Shown: positions 1 through 10,062, counted from the first letter of the stretch. The stretch is DNA of 64,000 nucleotides from Myxococcus stipitatus (GCF_021412625.1 NZ_JAKCFI010000002.1:1116001-1180000); one strand, 5' to 3'. Program-made: numbers and translations. Notes: generated by a model from the sequence alone, not told the origin.

Positions 1-878
1 GCGAGCACAGCGTCGTCTACGGACACTCCGCGCTGGCGGGGCCGCTGTCGTACGGTGTGCGCGCCCGCGGCGTGCCGGCGAAGAAGTGCCAGTTGGCCTT
101 GCCCGCGACGCTGAGCCGCGCCCAGCGCGCGCTGCTCACCGGCGCGTTCGCGCGCGCCGCGAAGCTGGTGGGCGAGCCCGCGGTGAAGGTGACGTTGGAC
201 CCGGAGCTGCCGCTGTCGGTGGGCCTGGGCAGCTCCGCGGCGCTGTCCGTGGCGTGCGCGCGGCTGCTGTTGCGCGCCGCCGGCCAGGAGCCGTCTCCCA
301 AGGAGGCCGCGCGGCTGGCGTGGGAGATGGAGCAGGAGTTCCACGGCACGCCGTCCGGCGTGGACCACACCACCAGCGCGCACGAGAAGCTGCTGCTCTA
401 CCGGCGCGCGCCGGGCGCGGCGTCGGTGGGCAGGGGCCGGAGCGTGGACAGCCCCAGGCCGCTGAAGGTGGTGGTGGCCCTGGCCGGCGAGCGCAGCCCC
501 ACCAAGGTGACGGTGGCCGGGCTGCGCGCGCGGCAGGCGCGCTGGCCGGAGCGCTATCAGCGGTTGTTCGCGCAGATCGGCCGGCTGGCGATGGAGGGCG
601 CGAAGGCGGTGGAGGCGGGTGACCTGGAGGCGCTGGGCGACGCGATGAACGTCAACCAGGGCCTGCTGGCGGCGCTCGGCCTGTCGTCGCCTCCGCTGGA
701 GGAGATGGTGTACCGGCTGCGAGGGCTGGGAGCCCTGGGCGCCAAGCTCACCGGGGCCGGTGGGGATGGTGGCGCCGTGGTCGGTCTGTTCGTCGATCCA
801 GAGCCGGCGGTGACACAGCTCACCCGGCTCGGTGTGCGCTGCTTCAGCAGCCAGCTCGCGGGTCCGCGGGCCTCGTGA
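1..878 (+). CDS. mvk: Mevalonate kinase (5' end cut by window)
   Basis: GHMP-family kinase that phosphorylates mevalonate in isoprenoid synthesis. The frame is open from base 3 and already reads EHSVVYGHSALAG, the conserved N-terminal GHMP motif, so only the first few residues are missing. The ATP-binding motif PLSVGLGSSAALS, the motif GTPSGVDHTT with its catalytic Asp, and the C-terminal KLTGAGGDGG loop are all present. The stop overlaps the GTG of the next pathway gene by 4 bp (GTGA), so the genes are probably translationally coupled. The family call is firm, and the specificity is backed by the two following genes. Confidence 0.93.
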   Translation, partial: EHSVVYGHSALAGPLSYGVRARGVPAKKCQLALPATLSRAQRALLTGAFARAAKLVGEPAVKVTLDPELPLSVGLGSSAALSVACARLLLRAAGQEPSPKEAARLAWEMEQEFHGTPSGVDHTTSAHEKLLLYRRAPGAASVGRGRSVDSPRPLKVVVALAGERSPTKVTVAGLRARQARWPERYQRLFAQIGRLAMEGAKAVEAGDLEALGDAMNVNQGLLAALGLSSPPLEEMVYRLRGLGALGAKLTGAGGDGGAVVGLFVDPEPAVTQLTRLGVRCFSSQLAGPRAS

Positions 879-1873
879 GTGTCCCCATGAAAGCCACTGC
901 CCTCGCGCATCCCAACATCGCCCTGGTGAAGTACTGGGGGAAGCGGGACGAAGCGCTCATCCTCCCGCACCAGTCGAGCCTGTCGCTGACGCTGTCGCCC
1001 ATGTCGGTGACGACCACGGTGGAGTTCGGCGCCGCCAGCGACCAGGTGGAGCTCAACGGCCACGTGGCGAAGGGCAGCGAGCGCGAGCGCGTGCTGCGGC
1101 TGCTGGAGACGGTGCGGGCCCAGTCGAGGACGGCGCTGGGGCCCGCGCGGATGGTGTCTCGCGGGGACTTCCCCATGGCGGCGGGGCTGGCGTCGAGCGC
1201 GGCGGGGTTCGCGGCGCTGGCGGTGGCGGCGCGCGCGGCGGCGGGCCTGCCTCGGGACACGCGCGCGGAGAGCATCCTGGCGCGCCTGGGCAGCGGGTCG
1301 GCGTGTCGCAGCGTCCAGGGCGGCTTCTGCGAGTGGCAGCGGGGCGAGCGCGCGGACGGCGAGGACAGCTTCGCGGTGCAGCGCTTCGACGTCTCGCACT
1401 GGCCGGAGCTGCGCATGGTGGTGGCGGTGGTCGACCGGGGCGAGAAGGACGTGAAGTCCCGCGACGGCATGAAGCACACCATCGAGACCAGCCCCTACTA
1501 CCCGGCCTGGGTGAAGGACGCGGAGGCCGAGGTCCCCGTGGCCCGCGAGCTCATCGCCCGAAAGGACCTGCAGGCGCTGGGCGAGCTGTGCGAGCGCAAC
1601 GCGTGGCGGATGCATTGCACGTCGCTCGCGGCGGATCCTCCGCTCTGCTACCTGGAGGCGGGCACCCTGGGCCTCATCCAGCACCTGCGCGAGGCTCGCA
1701 AGAAGGGCGTGCCGGTGTGGTTCACGCTGGACGCGGGCCCCAACCCGGTGCTGCTGACGGACGCGGCGCATGAGGTGGCGGCGGAGGCGCTGGCCCGCGC
1801 GTGCGGCGCGCTGGACGTGATTCGCTGCGTGCCGGGCGGCGACGCCGAGCTGAAGCAGGAGCACCTGTTCTGA
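875..1873 (+). CDS. mvaD: Diphosphomevalonate decarboxylase
   Basis: ATP-dependent decarboxylation of 5-diphosphomevalonate to isopentenyl diphosphate. The start HPNIALVKYWGKRD is the family signature, and AAGLASSAAGFAALA is the ATP-binding motif. SGSACRSVQGGF and the late Asp in WFTLDAGPNPV (catalytic Asp region) are also family features. At 332 aa the length is normal. The GTG at 875 overlaps the upstream stop; an in-frame ATG at 887 is the alternative start. The stop overlaps the next ATG (TGATG), so three mevalonate-pathway genes form one tight operon. Confidence 0.95.
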   Translation: MSVPMKATALAHPNIALVKYWGKRDEALILPHQSSLSLTLSPMSVTTTVEFGAASDQVELNGHVAKGSERERVLRLLETVRAQSRTALGPARMVSRGDFPMAAGLASSAAGFAALAVAARAAAGLPRDTRAESILARLGSGSACRSVQGGFCEWQRGERADGEDSFAVQRFDVSHWPELRMVVAVVDRGEKDVKSRDGMKHTIETSPYYPAWVKDAEAEVPVARELIARKDLQALGELCERNAWRMHCTSLAADPPLCYLEAGTLGLIQHLREARKKGVPVWFTLDAGPNPVLLTDAAHEVAAEALARACGALDVIRCVPGGDAELKQEHLF

Positions 1874-2952
1874 TGGAGCGCGCCCTCTCGGCCCCGGGGA
1901 AGCTGTTCGTCTCCGGCGAGTACGCCGTGCTGTGGGGTGGGGTGGCGCGGGTGGCGGCGGTGGCGCCCCGGACGGGGGCCTACGTGCGCAGGCGCGCCGA
2001 CGCGCGCGTGCACGTGTGCCTGGAGGAGGGCACGCTGGCGGGCAGCGTCACGCCCCGGGGCGTGGCGTGGGCGCGTGAGGTGCCGGCGGGCTTCTCCTTC
2101 GTCGCGCGCACCCTGGACGAGGCGCTGCGCGCGCACGGCCGGCCCAGCCCGGGCTTCGACTTCGCGGTGGCGCCCTCGGCGGTGGGGCCCAATGGCCAGA
2201 AGCTGGGCATGGGCGGCAGCGCGTGCGCCACGGTGCTCGCGGCCGAGGCGGCGCGCTACGTGCTGGAGGAGCGCTTCGACGCGCTGAAGCTGGCGCTGGT
2301 GTCCCATTCGCTCGGGCAGGGCGGCAAGGGCAGCGGCGGCGACGTGGCGGCCAGCTTCGCCGGAGGTGTGCTGCGCTACCGGCGCTATGACGTGGCGGCC
2401 CTGGCCGAGGCGAGCAATGGCAGCCGGCTGAAGGCGGCGCTCGCGGAGGCTCCCGCCGTGGACGTCTGGCGACTGCCTTCTCCGCGCGTGTCCCTGGCGT
2501 ATGCCTTCACGGGCGAGAGCGCCTCCACGCGGGTTTTGATTGGCCAGGTGGAGGCGCGGCTGGAGGAGGCGGGACGACGGGCCTTCGTCGCCCGCTCCGA
2601 CGCGCTCGGGCAGGCCATCGAGGAGGGGCTGGGGGGCGGCGACTTCCAGGCGTTCTCCGAGGCGGTGAAGGCCCAGCACGCGCTGCTCCTGGAGCTGGGC
2701 CCCCTGGAGACGGAGGCCATCCGGCGCATCCTCGCCATGGCCGCCGCCTACGGCTGCGTGGGCAAGCAGTCCGGCGCGGGGGGCGGGGACGGCTGCATCC
2801 TCTTCGCTCCGGACGAGCGGACGCGCGACGAGCTGTGTGAGGGATTGACGGCGCGAGGTTTCCACACGCTGACGCTGGCGCCGGAGCCGGGAGTCCGGGG
2901 CGAGGCCCAGTTGGATGCTCGGCTGCGCACGTGGCTCGACGCGCTCGTCTGA
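1873..2952 (+). CDS. mvaK2: Phosphomevalonate kinase-like GHMP kinase
   Basis: A 359-aa GHMP kinase beginning SAPGKLFVSGEYAVL, with the ATP loop LGMGGSACATVLAAE and the C-terminal GKQSGAGGGDGCI loop. Family resemblance and its position directly after mevalonate kinase and the decarboxylase point to phosphomevalonate kinase, which makes diphosphomevalonate. The ATG at 1873 shares a base with the preceding stop. Of the three pathway enzymes here its substrate is the least certain from sequence, but it fills the only missing kinase step. Confidence 0.88.
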   Translation: MERALSAPGKLFVSGEYAVLWGGVARVAAVAPRTGAYVRRRADARVHVCLEEGTLAGSVTPRGVAWAREVPAGFSFVARTLDEALRAHGRPSPGFDFAVAPSAVGPNGQKLGMGGSACATVLAAEAARYVLEERFDALKLALVSHSLGQGGKGSGGDVAASFAGGVLRYRRYDVAALAEASNGSRLKAALAEAPAVDVWRLPSPRVSLAYAFTGESASTRVLIGQVEARLEEAGRRAFVARSDALGQAIEEGLGGGDFQAFSEAVKAQHALLLELGPLETEAIRRILAMAAAYGCVGKQSGAGGGDGCILFAPDERTRDELCEGLTARGFHTLTLAPEPGVRGEAQLDARLRTWLDALV

Positions 2953-3080
2953 GCCGTCAGCCGTGACAGGTGGAGATGGGGCCTCGACGAGGCCATCGAG
3001 TCGAGGCTTCGCGCCTGGGTTCAAGTGGCCCCGGGACATCGCGGGCTCCGGGGCCTCGTGCCATGCGCGTGGGTGGTGTC

Positions 3081-5297
3081 TCAGTCCAGCAGGGACGGCA
3101 CGGGGGAAATGGCGTCGAGTGGCACGCCACGACCGAGCTGCCCGTCGGAGTTGTCGCCCCACGACCAGAGGGTTCCATCCGGCAGGATGGCCAGGACGTG
3201 CGCGCCGCCCGCCGCGACGGAGTTCACACCGTTGCTGATGCCAGTGACGGGGTTGGGGAGCTCGAGGGGGTTCCTCGTGCCATTGCCTCGCTCACCCAGG
3301 CCGTTGTCTCCCCCGGCCCACAAGATGCCATGGCCATCCCAGGCAAAGGCGGTGTCGTCGCCGGCGACGACATCCACCGGCCCTTGGATGGACATGGGGC
3401 GCGGTGAGGGGGAGCTGCTGGCCGACCCGGCCAGGCCCTTGCCGTTGACATTGGAGCCCCAGCTCCAGCCCTGGCCACTCGCGGTCACCGCGAGGCCATG
3501 GTCCTTGCCCCCCGCGATGGAGACCACGTTGGTCACTCCCACGACAGGGAGCGGAACGGCCGACGACGAGCCCCCAGTGGAGATGCCGAGCCTCCCGTTC
3601 ATGTTCGAGCCCCAGGCGCGAGCCTCCCCACTGAAGAGGATGGCGTACGAGCCATGGGACGTCGCGACAACCTTCATGACGTCCGAGAGGCTGGGGACCA
3701 GGGCCGGAGTCGCCCGCGAGGTCCAGGTGCCATCTCCCAGCGCGCCCTCGGTGTTGTTGCCCCAGGCCCAGACCTTGTTGTCGAAGTCGAGGGCCAGCGC
3801 ATGCGTGTCACTCACGGCGATGGCGTTGATGTTGCTGAGTCCCGCGACCTTCGTGGGGACCAGGAGCCCGTCACCCCATTGCCAGACCGAACCGTCGTAG
3901 AGCAGCGCCAGCGACTTGTTGCCGCCCGCGGCGATGGCCTTGACGTCGTGGAGTCCCGGCACCGGCGCCGGCGCGGTGTGTCTCACCGTCGTTCCATCCC
4001 CGAGCTGACCGGCTCGATTGAGCCCCCAGGACCAGACGGTCGTGTCGGAGTTCAGCAACAGGGAGTGCGAAGCGCCGGCCGCGACCATCTGGCCGCCGAC
4101 CAGGGCTCCCTGCACCAGGCTCGGCGTCGCATAGAGCGGAGGCGTGCCGTCGCCTCGCTCGCCATGGTGATTGCTCCCCCAGCTCCAGATGCTCCCATCG
4201 GCGCGCAATGCCAGGGCATGCGTGTCGCTCGCGGCGAGCGCCGACACGGTCGTCAGCCCTGGAACCTGGGCGGGCGTGAAGCGGTCGTGCTGGGTTCCAT
4301 CGCCGAGCTGACCCTGGTTGTTGATACCCCAGCTCCACACCGTGGCGTTCGACTTGAGCACCAGCGAGAAGCCATCCCCCGCGGCGACATCGCTGCAGCC
4401 GGTGAGCCCCGCGACCTGGACGGGGGCCAGCGCCATGTCCCATGTCGTGGGGTTGGTCAGTCCCCATATCCAGACGGTGCCGTCTGATTTGACGGCCAGG
4501 GCGTGACTCGGGCTGGCTGTCACGGCCACGACGTTCGTCAGCCCTTGGACCTGCACGGGAACAGGGCTGTTGCTGACGAAGCTGCCGATACCCAGCTTGC
4601 CGAAGGTGTTGTCTCCCCAGGCCCAGAGCGTTCCGTCCGAGCGGACGGCATAGGAAGTCTGGTCATGGGCGAACACGGCCACGACGTTCGTCAGGCCCGA
4701 CACCGCGAGAGGCGTCTCCCGGTATCCGTCACCTCCATCACCCAACTGCCCCGCCCAGTTGTCGCCCCAGGCCCAGACCGTGCCGTCGGACTTCAGGGCG
4801 AGTGCGTGCTCGTCGCCCGCGGCTACGGCCACGACCCCCGTCAGTCCGGGGATCTGCACTGGCGTGGCCTGTCGCCAGGTCGGGCTGGTCGTGGTGGGGA
4901 TACCCAGCTGTCCCCGGTGCAAGGCTCCCCACCCCCAGACGGTGCCATTCGAGCGGAGCGCCGTGGAGAAGAAGTCGCCCACGGCGACCGAGGTGACGCT
5001 CGTCAAGCCGGGGACCTGGACGGGCGTCGCGGTGTCCTCGACACTCGTGATGCCAAGCTGCCACGCCGAGTTGTTCCCGACGGCCCACACGGTGCCATCC
5101 GCCCGAATGGCCACGGAGTGCCAGAGCCCCGCCGCGATCCGCACCTTCGGCTTCGTGCGCGATATCGCCGCGGCTTGACTGCCTTCAACGCCTGTCGAAT
5201 CGAGACTGGCGCCCTGCTGTCCACAGCCCACCGACAGCAGGAGCCCCAGCGCGACTCCCAATACACCGCGCAACCGCGATGAATACGGATGTGTCAT
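3081..5297 (-). CDS. RCC1-repeat lipoprotein (copy A)
   Basis: Secreted 738-aa beta-propeller protein. The signal peptide ends in LLLSVGC, a lipobox, so lipid anchoring is likely. The rest is RCC1/ATS1-type repeats of the form DGTVWAWGxNxxGQLGDGT. I count about 14, of which numbers 5 and 9 are degenerate. Fourteen repeats fit two seven-bladed propellers. Its neighbour on the same strand (5462-7648) is a paralogue with the same repeat order, so the pair arose by tandem duplication. Such proteins are common in myxobacteria; no function is known to me. Confidence 0.88.
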   Translation of the reverse strand: MTHPYSSRLRGVLGVALGLLLSVGCGQQGASLDSTGVEGSQAAAISRTKPKVRIAAGLWHSVAIRADGTVWAVGNNSAWQLGITSVEDTATPVQVPGLTSVTSVAVGDFFSTALRSNGTVWGWGALHRGQLGIPTTTSPTWRQATPVQIPGLTGVVAVAAGDEHALALKSDGTVWAWGDNWAGQLGDGGDGYRETPLAVSGLTNVVAVFAHDQTSYAVRSDGTLWAWGDNTFGKLGIGSFVSNSPVPVQVQGLTNVVAVTASPSHALAVKSDGTVWIWGLTNPTTWDMALAPVQVAGLTGCSDVAAGDGFSLVLKSNATVWSWGINNQGQLGDGTQHDRFTPAQVPGLTTVSALAASDTHALALRADGSIWSWGSNHHGERGDGTPPLYATPSLVQGALVGGQMVAAGASHSLLLNSDTTVWSWGLNRAGQLGDGTTVRHTAPAPVPGLHDVKAIAAGGNKSLALLYDGSVWQWGDGLLVPTKVAGLSNINAIAVSDTHALALDFDNKVWAWGNNTEGALGDGTWTSRATPALVPSLSDVMKVVATSHGSYAILFSGEARAWGSNMNGRLGISTGGSSSAVPLPVVGVTNVVSIAGGKDHGLAVTASGQGWSWGSNVNGKGLAGSASSSPSPRPMSIQGPVDVVAGDDTAFAWDGHGILWAGGDNGLGERGNGTRNPLELPNPVTGISNGVNSVAAGGAHVLAILPDGTLWSWGDNSDGQLGRGVPLDAISPVPSLLD

Positions 5298-5461
5298 GTG
5301 TGACCCTCGTGGAGAACGACGCCGTCCAGACGAGGGGGCGAACTCTGTATTCAGTCTGGAAATATCGAGTAGTCAGAAAACAAGGTCGAGCCTTCCATCC
5401 TTGTCTCAGTGCAACCGGATGAGGAAGGTTGAAGGCTGTGTGGCTTGGATGGATTTGCAGG

Positions 5462-7648
5462 TCACCACCACGCGGCGGGGCGGGGGAGGAGGAGGTCGAA
5501 GGGCTCTCCGTGGCCGACCTGGCCATCCGAGTTGTTGCCCCAGGCCCAGACGGTTCCGTCCGGGCGGATGGCCAGCGTATGGAAGTCGCCGACGGCGAGG
5601 GAGGTCACTCCCGCGGAGAATCCAGTCACGATGACAGGGTCGATCGCGGGGACGGCCGTCCCGTCGCCCGCCTGGCCCCAGTCATTGATGCCGCCGGCCC
5701 ACACCTGGCCGTTGATCGCGGGCGCGAAGGCCGTGTAGTCGCCCGACACGACCTCGACCAGGGAGGACACCTGCATGGGGACGGGAACGAGGTTGTCGTG
5801 GTCGTGGCCGCTCATCCCGGCGTGGAAGTAGTCGTAACCCCAGACCCAGCCGTCGCCGTTCGATTGCACGGCCATGGCGTGGTGTACGCCTCCCGCGATG
5901 GACACCACGTCGGTGAGGCCTCGCACCTGGACAGGCGTTGTCCGGGACTCGGTGGTGCCGTCACCCAGCTGTCCGCTCCAGTTCGCGCCCCAGGCCCAGG
6001 CCGTGCCGTCGTGGCGCACCGCGAGCGAGAGGGCGGGGCCGGTGGCCACCTTCATGACGCCATCGAGGTCGAGGACCTTGACGGGGTTGGCTCGGAACGT
6101 CGTCGTGCCGTCTCCCAATTCGCCGTTGTGGTTCTCACCCCAGGCCCACACCGTCCCGTCGTCGCGCAGCGCCAGGGCATGCGTGCGGCTCGTGGAGACG
6201 GCGAGGATGTTGGTCAGGCCGGGGACCTGGGTGGGGCCCGAGACTCCGCCGCCCCATTTCCAGACGGTGCCGTCGTACCGCCTCGCGAGCGAGAAGCCAC
6301 CTCCCGCCGCGATGTCCGTGACGCCATCGAGCCCAAGGACCTTCGTGGGAGCCGGTCGCCTGTCCGTGGTTCCATCTCCGAGCTGCCCGTTCCCGTTCTG
6401 CCCCCAGGCCCACACCGTGCCGTCATGGTGGAGCAGCAGCGAGTGCGCCGTGCCGGCCGCCACCTCCAGCGCCCCTGTCGGTCCTCCCTCGACGGGAACG
6501 GGAACGGCGTACCGGATGACGGCCCCATCCCCGCGCTGTCCGTGCCGATTGCCTCCCCAGCTCCAGATGCTGCCATCCGAGCGCAGCGCCAGCGCGTGGC
6601 TGTTTCCCGCCGCCACCACCGAGGCGCCGGTGAGCCCGACGACTTCGGTTGGCTCGTATCGAGGGAACTTGGTCCCGTCGCCGAGCTGGCCGTAGTCGTT
6701 CCAGCCCCAGGCCCACACCGTGCCGTTGGATCGGGTGATGAACGCGAACCCCTCGCCCACGGTGACATCCGAACAGCGGGTCATGCCAGGGATGAGGAAT
6801 GGCGCGGTCACCCTGTAGCCCACGACATCATCCGACCCCCAGGCCCAGGCCGAGCCATCCGACCGGATGGCCAACGCGTTCGACCGCCCCGCCGCCGCGG
6901 CCACGACGCCCACCAGCCCCTGCACCTGCCCAGGCACGGCGCTGTGAACGTAGGTGCCGTTGCCGAGCTGTCCGTCGTAGTTCATGCCCCAGCTCCACAG
7001 CGTCCCGTCGGAGCGGATGGCGAACGAGGTGTAGTGGCCGGAGACCACCGCCACGACACCCGTCAGCCCCTGGACCTGGACGGGGACGTTGCGGGACGCC
7101 TGGGTGCCGTCGCCGAGCTGGCCATAATCGTTGTAACCCCAGGCCCAGACGGTGCCGTCCGCCTTCGCCGCCAGGGTGTGGTCCCGGCCGGCCGAAATCG
7201 ACGTCACCCGGTCGAGCCCCTGGACCTGGACTGGTGTGAGCCGGGTGAGGTTCGTGCCGTCTCCGAGCTGGCCCCTCCAGTTGTCGCCCCATGCCCAGAC
7301 GGTGCCGTCGGAGCGGAGCGCCACAGAGTGCGCGGTGCCTCCCGAGACGGAGACGGCGCCGGTGATTGCTTGCACCCGGGCAGGCGTCGACGTGCTGTCG
7401 AAGCTCCCCGTGCCGAGCTGGCCGAAGTCGTTTCTCCCGGCCGCCCACACCGTGCCGTCCGAGCGGATGGCGAGGGAGTGATCCGCGCCACTGGCCAGCC
7501 GGACGCGTGGGCGCGTGCGGACGATTGACGCGGTCTGTGTGGCTTCATCGGTGGGGAGGGGCGTGCGTTGCTCGCAGCCCATGGCCCATGACAGACACAG
7601 CAGCGCTCCCAGGACTCCGCACGACCTCGACATCGCAATGCGTGGCAT
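5462..7648 (-). CDS. RCC1-repeat lipoprotein (copy B)
   Basis: A 728-aa paralogue of the downstream gene at 3081-5297. The N-terminal signal ends at AMGC, a possible lipobox. About 14 RCC1-type repeats follow, with the same pattern of degenerate repeats (5, 9, 12) as the neighbour. A second Met (7633, MSRSC) is an alternative start. The 164-bp gap between the two genes and their shared direction allow co-transcription. It is probably surface-exposed; the ligand is unknown. Confidence 0.88.
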   Translation of the reverse strand: MPRIAMSRSCGVLGALLCLSWAMGCEQRTPLPTDEATQTASIVRTRPRVRLASGADHSLAIRSDGTVWAAGRNDFGQLGTGSFDSTSTPARVQAITGAVSVSGGTAHSVALRSDGTVWAWGDNWRGQLGDGTNLTRLTPVQVQGLDRVTSISAGRDHTLAAKADGTVWAWGYNDYGQLGDGTQASRNVPVQVQGLTGVVAVVSGHYTSFAIRSDGTLWSWGMNYDGQLGNGTYVHSAVPGQVQGLVGVVAAAAGRSNALAIRSDGSAWAWGSDDVVGYRVTAPFLIPGMTRCSDVTVGEGFAFITRSNGTVWAWGWNDYGQLGDGTKFPRYEPTEVVGLTGASVVAAGNSHALALRSDGSIWSWGGNRHGQRGDGAVIRYAVPVPVEGGPTGALEVAAGTAHSLLLHHDGTVWAWGQNGNGQLGDGTTDRRPAPTKVLGLDGVTDIAAGGGFSLARRYDGTVWKWGGGVSGPTQVPGLTNILAVSTSRTHALALRDDGTVWAWGENHNGELGDGTTTFRANPVKVLDLDGVMKVATGPALSLAVRHDGTAWAWGANWSGQLGDGTTESRTTPVQVRGLTDVVSIAGGVHHAMAVQSNGDGWVWGYDYFHAGMSGHDHDNLVPVPMQVSSLVEVVSGDYTAFAPAINGQVWAGGINDWGQAGDGTAVPAIDPVIVTGFSAGVTSLAVGDFHTLAIRPDGTVWAWGNNSDGQVGHGEPFDLLLPRPAAWW

Positions 7649-7975
7649 CCGGCACCCCCTGTCAAAGTCTGACGAGGCATGGGGGACGGATTCAAGGCGT
7701 CGAGCGTGAGTGACTCAGGGAACGCCGCGACTCTGTTGTCTTCTGGGCCCTCTCGACGTGGATCCCTCGATATGGGCCATGCGTGTCTTGGGTTGCGTTC
7801 GGACGAACCGCGCGTCTGGTCATGTCTCGGGCGCCCGCGCCTGGGTTCCAGATTCCGTCCGTGACGCGAAGGTTTCACCAGGGGCCCTCGGGTTGGTGCT
7901 CGTCCGATGGTCGTGAGAAGGTCGGGGAGCGCATCGCTGGTGCGGGGGGCGTCTGGACTGCTGGGAGTCATGGAC
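7649..7975. other. Intergenic region between divergent genes
   Basis: This 327-bp gap separates the divergent RCC1 lipoprotein (minus) and SUKH-like gene (plus), so promoters for both must lie here. I found no convincing -35/-10 pair, sigma-54 site, hairpin or further open frame with coding character. Confidence 0.5.
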
Positions 7976-8707
7976 ATGGGTGGCATCAAGAAGACGCAAG
8001 GATTCGGAAGCCTGGCCGCGGCCTTCGAGAAGGCAGGGCTCGCCACGGGTGCTCGCGCCGACCGTGTCGACGCGGAGGGCCAGCGCGCGGACGCCGCGGT
8101 GTCGCGCGACCTCCCGGGCGCGGAAGGTGGCTATCGCGGGGAGATCGACCGGGTGAACGCGTGGTTCTCCGAACTGCGCTCACCGGCGCCGGGCCGCGAG
8201 GAGGGGGTGCCGGCGGTGGCCGTCCGCATCGAAGGTGCTCCGGCGACGCCCGAGCAACTCCGTCAGGTCGAGCACGCGCTGGGCTTTGCGTTGCCGCCCT
8301 CGTTCGCCTCCTTCCTCCTGGAGGTGGGCGCTGTCTCCTTGCTGAATCCGTGGGGGGACGCCACGACCCCGGTCGGTCAGCTCGTGGCCGCCAGTGCCTC
8401 GCTGGAGGCGGACGTCGCCTTGACCGCCGCGCGCTTCGTCCACGCCGCGGAGGAGTCTGGCATCCGCCTCGACCCGACCGCGCCCCGGCTGCTGCTGCAC
8501 GTATGCGAGGAGCAAGGCGGAGAAGCCGTCTTCGCGCTCTGCGCCAGCCGGGACGACCGGGGCGACTCCCCGGTGTTCATGCGCTTCCACGACGAGCCGG
8601 ACGCGCTGTACCACCCGTCCTCCGACTTCCGGCAGTGGTTCCGCGAGCGCCTGGAGCGCCTCCGAGCCGAGCTCCAGGAGGACGCTCGCCGACGCGGGGC
8701 GCGGTGA
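7976..8707 (+). CDS. SMI1/KNR4 (SUKH)-like domain protein
   Basis: A 243-aa soluble protein. Residues around 85-110 (TPEQLRQVEHALGFALPPSFASFLLEVG) match the N-terminal helix-loop signature of the SMI1/KNR4 (SUKH) superfamily. Members often act as immunity proteins to polymorphic toxins, but many are stand-alone proteins of unknown role. The start is set by GGGAG eight bases before ATG 7976; ATG 7970 is in frame but too close to it. I see no toxin gene next to it, so an immunity role is not supported here. Confidence 0.65.
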   Translation: MGGIKKTQGFGSLAAAFEKAGLATGARADRVDAEGQRADAAVSRDLPGAEGGYRGEIDRVNAWFSELRSPAPGREEGVPAVAVRIEGAPATPEQLRQVEHALGFALPPSFASFLLEVGAVSLLNPWGDATTPVGQLVAASASLEADVALTAARFVHAAEESGIRLDPTAPRLLLHVCEEQGGEAVFALCASRDDRGDSPVFMRFHDEPDALYHPSSDFRQWFRERLERLRAELQEDARRRGAR

Positions 8708-8734
8708 GCCGGGGGCCCCGAGCCGCGCGACGAC

Positions 8735-9910
8735 TCAGAACATGTGGCCGAAGGTGATGTAGCAGCGCTGGCGCCCCGTCTCCGTGGAGCGGGCGTAGTC
8801 CATGCGCACCACCGCCGCGCGCCGCGACAGCCGCACGCCGCCTCCGATGCCCGGGTGCCACTCGTGCCACTTGCCGTCCGCGACGCCCGGGTGCCACACG
8901 CGGCCCAGGTCGAGGAACATCACCGCGCCCAGCTTCATGTCCTTGCCGAACATCCTCAGCTGCGCGGCGTGGAAGCGCAGCTCCGTGTTGCTGAATGCCT
9001 TGATGTTGCCGGAGAAGCGATTGCGCTCGATGCCGCGCACGCTGCTCATCCCACCAATCCCCTCCGACACGTTGACGCCGCCCGTGTTGCTCCACTCGAA
9101 GAACGGCACGTCGCCGAAGAGCATGTCGAGCGTGAGCCGCTGGGCGATGGTCAGCCGCGACGTCAGCCGCACGTAGCGACGCTCGCTCAGCGTCAGGCCC
9201 ACGTACTGGTACTTGCTGCCCGTCGCCATGCCCGACACGCGCAGGGCCACCTCCTCCACGCCACCCTCCAGCGGATCCACCTCGTCGTCGCGCGTGTCCC
9301 ACAGCGCGCCCGCGAGCAGCTGCCCCGTGGAGCCACCCTCGATGCCCACGGGCTGCTGCTGCGTCAGCATCGACTCGTCGTACGGCTCCACGCTCGTGTG
9401 GCGCCAGCCGTAGCCCACGTACGTCTGCAACGGGTGCGTCGCGCCGAAGGGCCGGCCGCGCAGACGGAACCACAGGCCCGGTGAGCCCTTGTCGTAGGTG
9501 TATCGCTCGTTGTCCAGGTCGCCCCGGAAGTCCGGCGCGGACAGGTTGCCGGCGCCGAAGAACGGGCTGCGCAGCTCACGGCGATACTCGAGCCCGCCCT
9601 CCACCCGCAGCGGCCCGATGAGCCGCGGACCGTCGTAGCGCAGGTAGTGGCTCTGCATCCCCCGGCTGCTGAAGAAGATCTGCGCGCCGATGGCGTGCGC
9701 GTACGGCTCCTTGCCCGCGCCATACAGATACATCGCCCCCACCGCGCCGTAGCCGATGCCCTGGTCCGAGTTGTAGCTGACCATCGGCAGCGCGATGGTA
9801 TCCATCGCCGATTCCTGCTTCGTCGGCTTCAACCCGGGCGCGGGACGGTGCGAGGGCTGCACCGGCGAGGCACTCAGGGTGGCGAGCAGCAGAGCGGCGG
9901 GAAGATGCAT
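8735..9910 (-). CDS. Omp85/BamA-like outer-membrane beta-barrel protein
   Basis: A 391-aa protein with a signal peptide (MHLPAALLLATLSASP) followed by alternating amphipathic strands, and ending in GHMF with a terminal Phe, as outer-membrane barrels do. SSVRGIERNRFSGN resembles the VRGF/Y motif of the Omp85 (D15 surface antigen) superfamily. No POTRA domains precede the barrel, so this is a short, barrel-only member. The start at 9910 is chosen for the signal peptide; an upstream in-frame ATG at 9946 would add 12 hydrophilic residues. Cargo or role is unknown. Confidence 0.75.
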   Translation of the reverse strand: MHLPAALLLATLSASPVQPSHRPAPGLKPTKQESAMDTIALPMVSYNSDQGIGYGAVGAMYLYGAGKEPYAHAIGAQIFFSSRGMQSHYLRYDGPRLIGPLRVEGGLEYRRELRSPFFGAGNLSAPDFRGDLDNERYTYDKGSPGLWFRLRGRPFGATHPLQTYVGYGWRHTSVEPYDESMLTQQQPVGIEGGSTGQLLAGALWDTRDDEVDPLEGGVEEVALRVSGMATGSKYQYVGLTLSERRYVRLTSRLTIAQRLTLDMLFGDVPFFEWSNTGGVNVSEGIGGMSSVRGIERNRFSGNIKAFSNTELRFHAAQLRMFGKDMKLGAVMFLDLGRVWHPGVADGKWHEWHPGIGGGVRLSRRAAVVRMDYARSTETGRQRCYITFGHMF

Positions 9911-10062
9911 GGGGACCGTGGTGACGCCTCGCTGTGTCGGAACCATCCCGACAGAAGGACGGCGCTACCTGCCCGCCTGCATTCCAGGAGGGCTGCCCTC
10001 GACTGAAGGCGGCCGTCCCCCCAAGTGCTCATTGTGGCTGGCGAGGGAGGGGAGCCGTCAAC

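Noticed and set aside
557..1864. 435-codon minus-strand frame across mvk and mvaD
   Set aside because: It is antisense to two genes with intact catalytic motifs. The product is Arg/Ala/His-rich low complexity.
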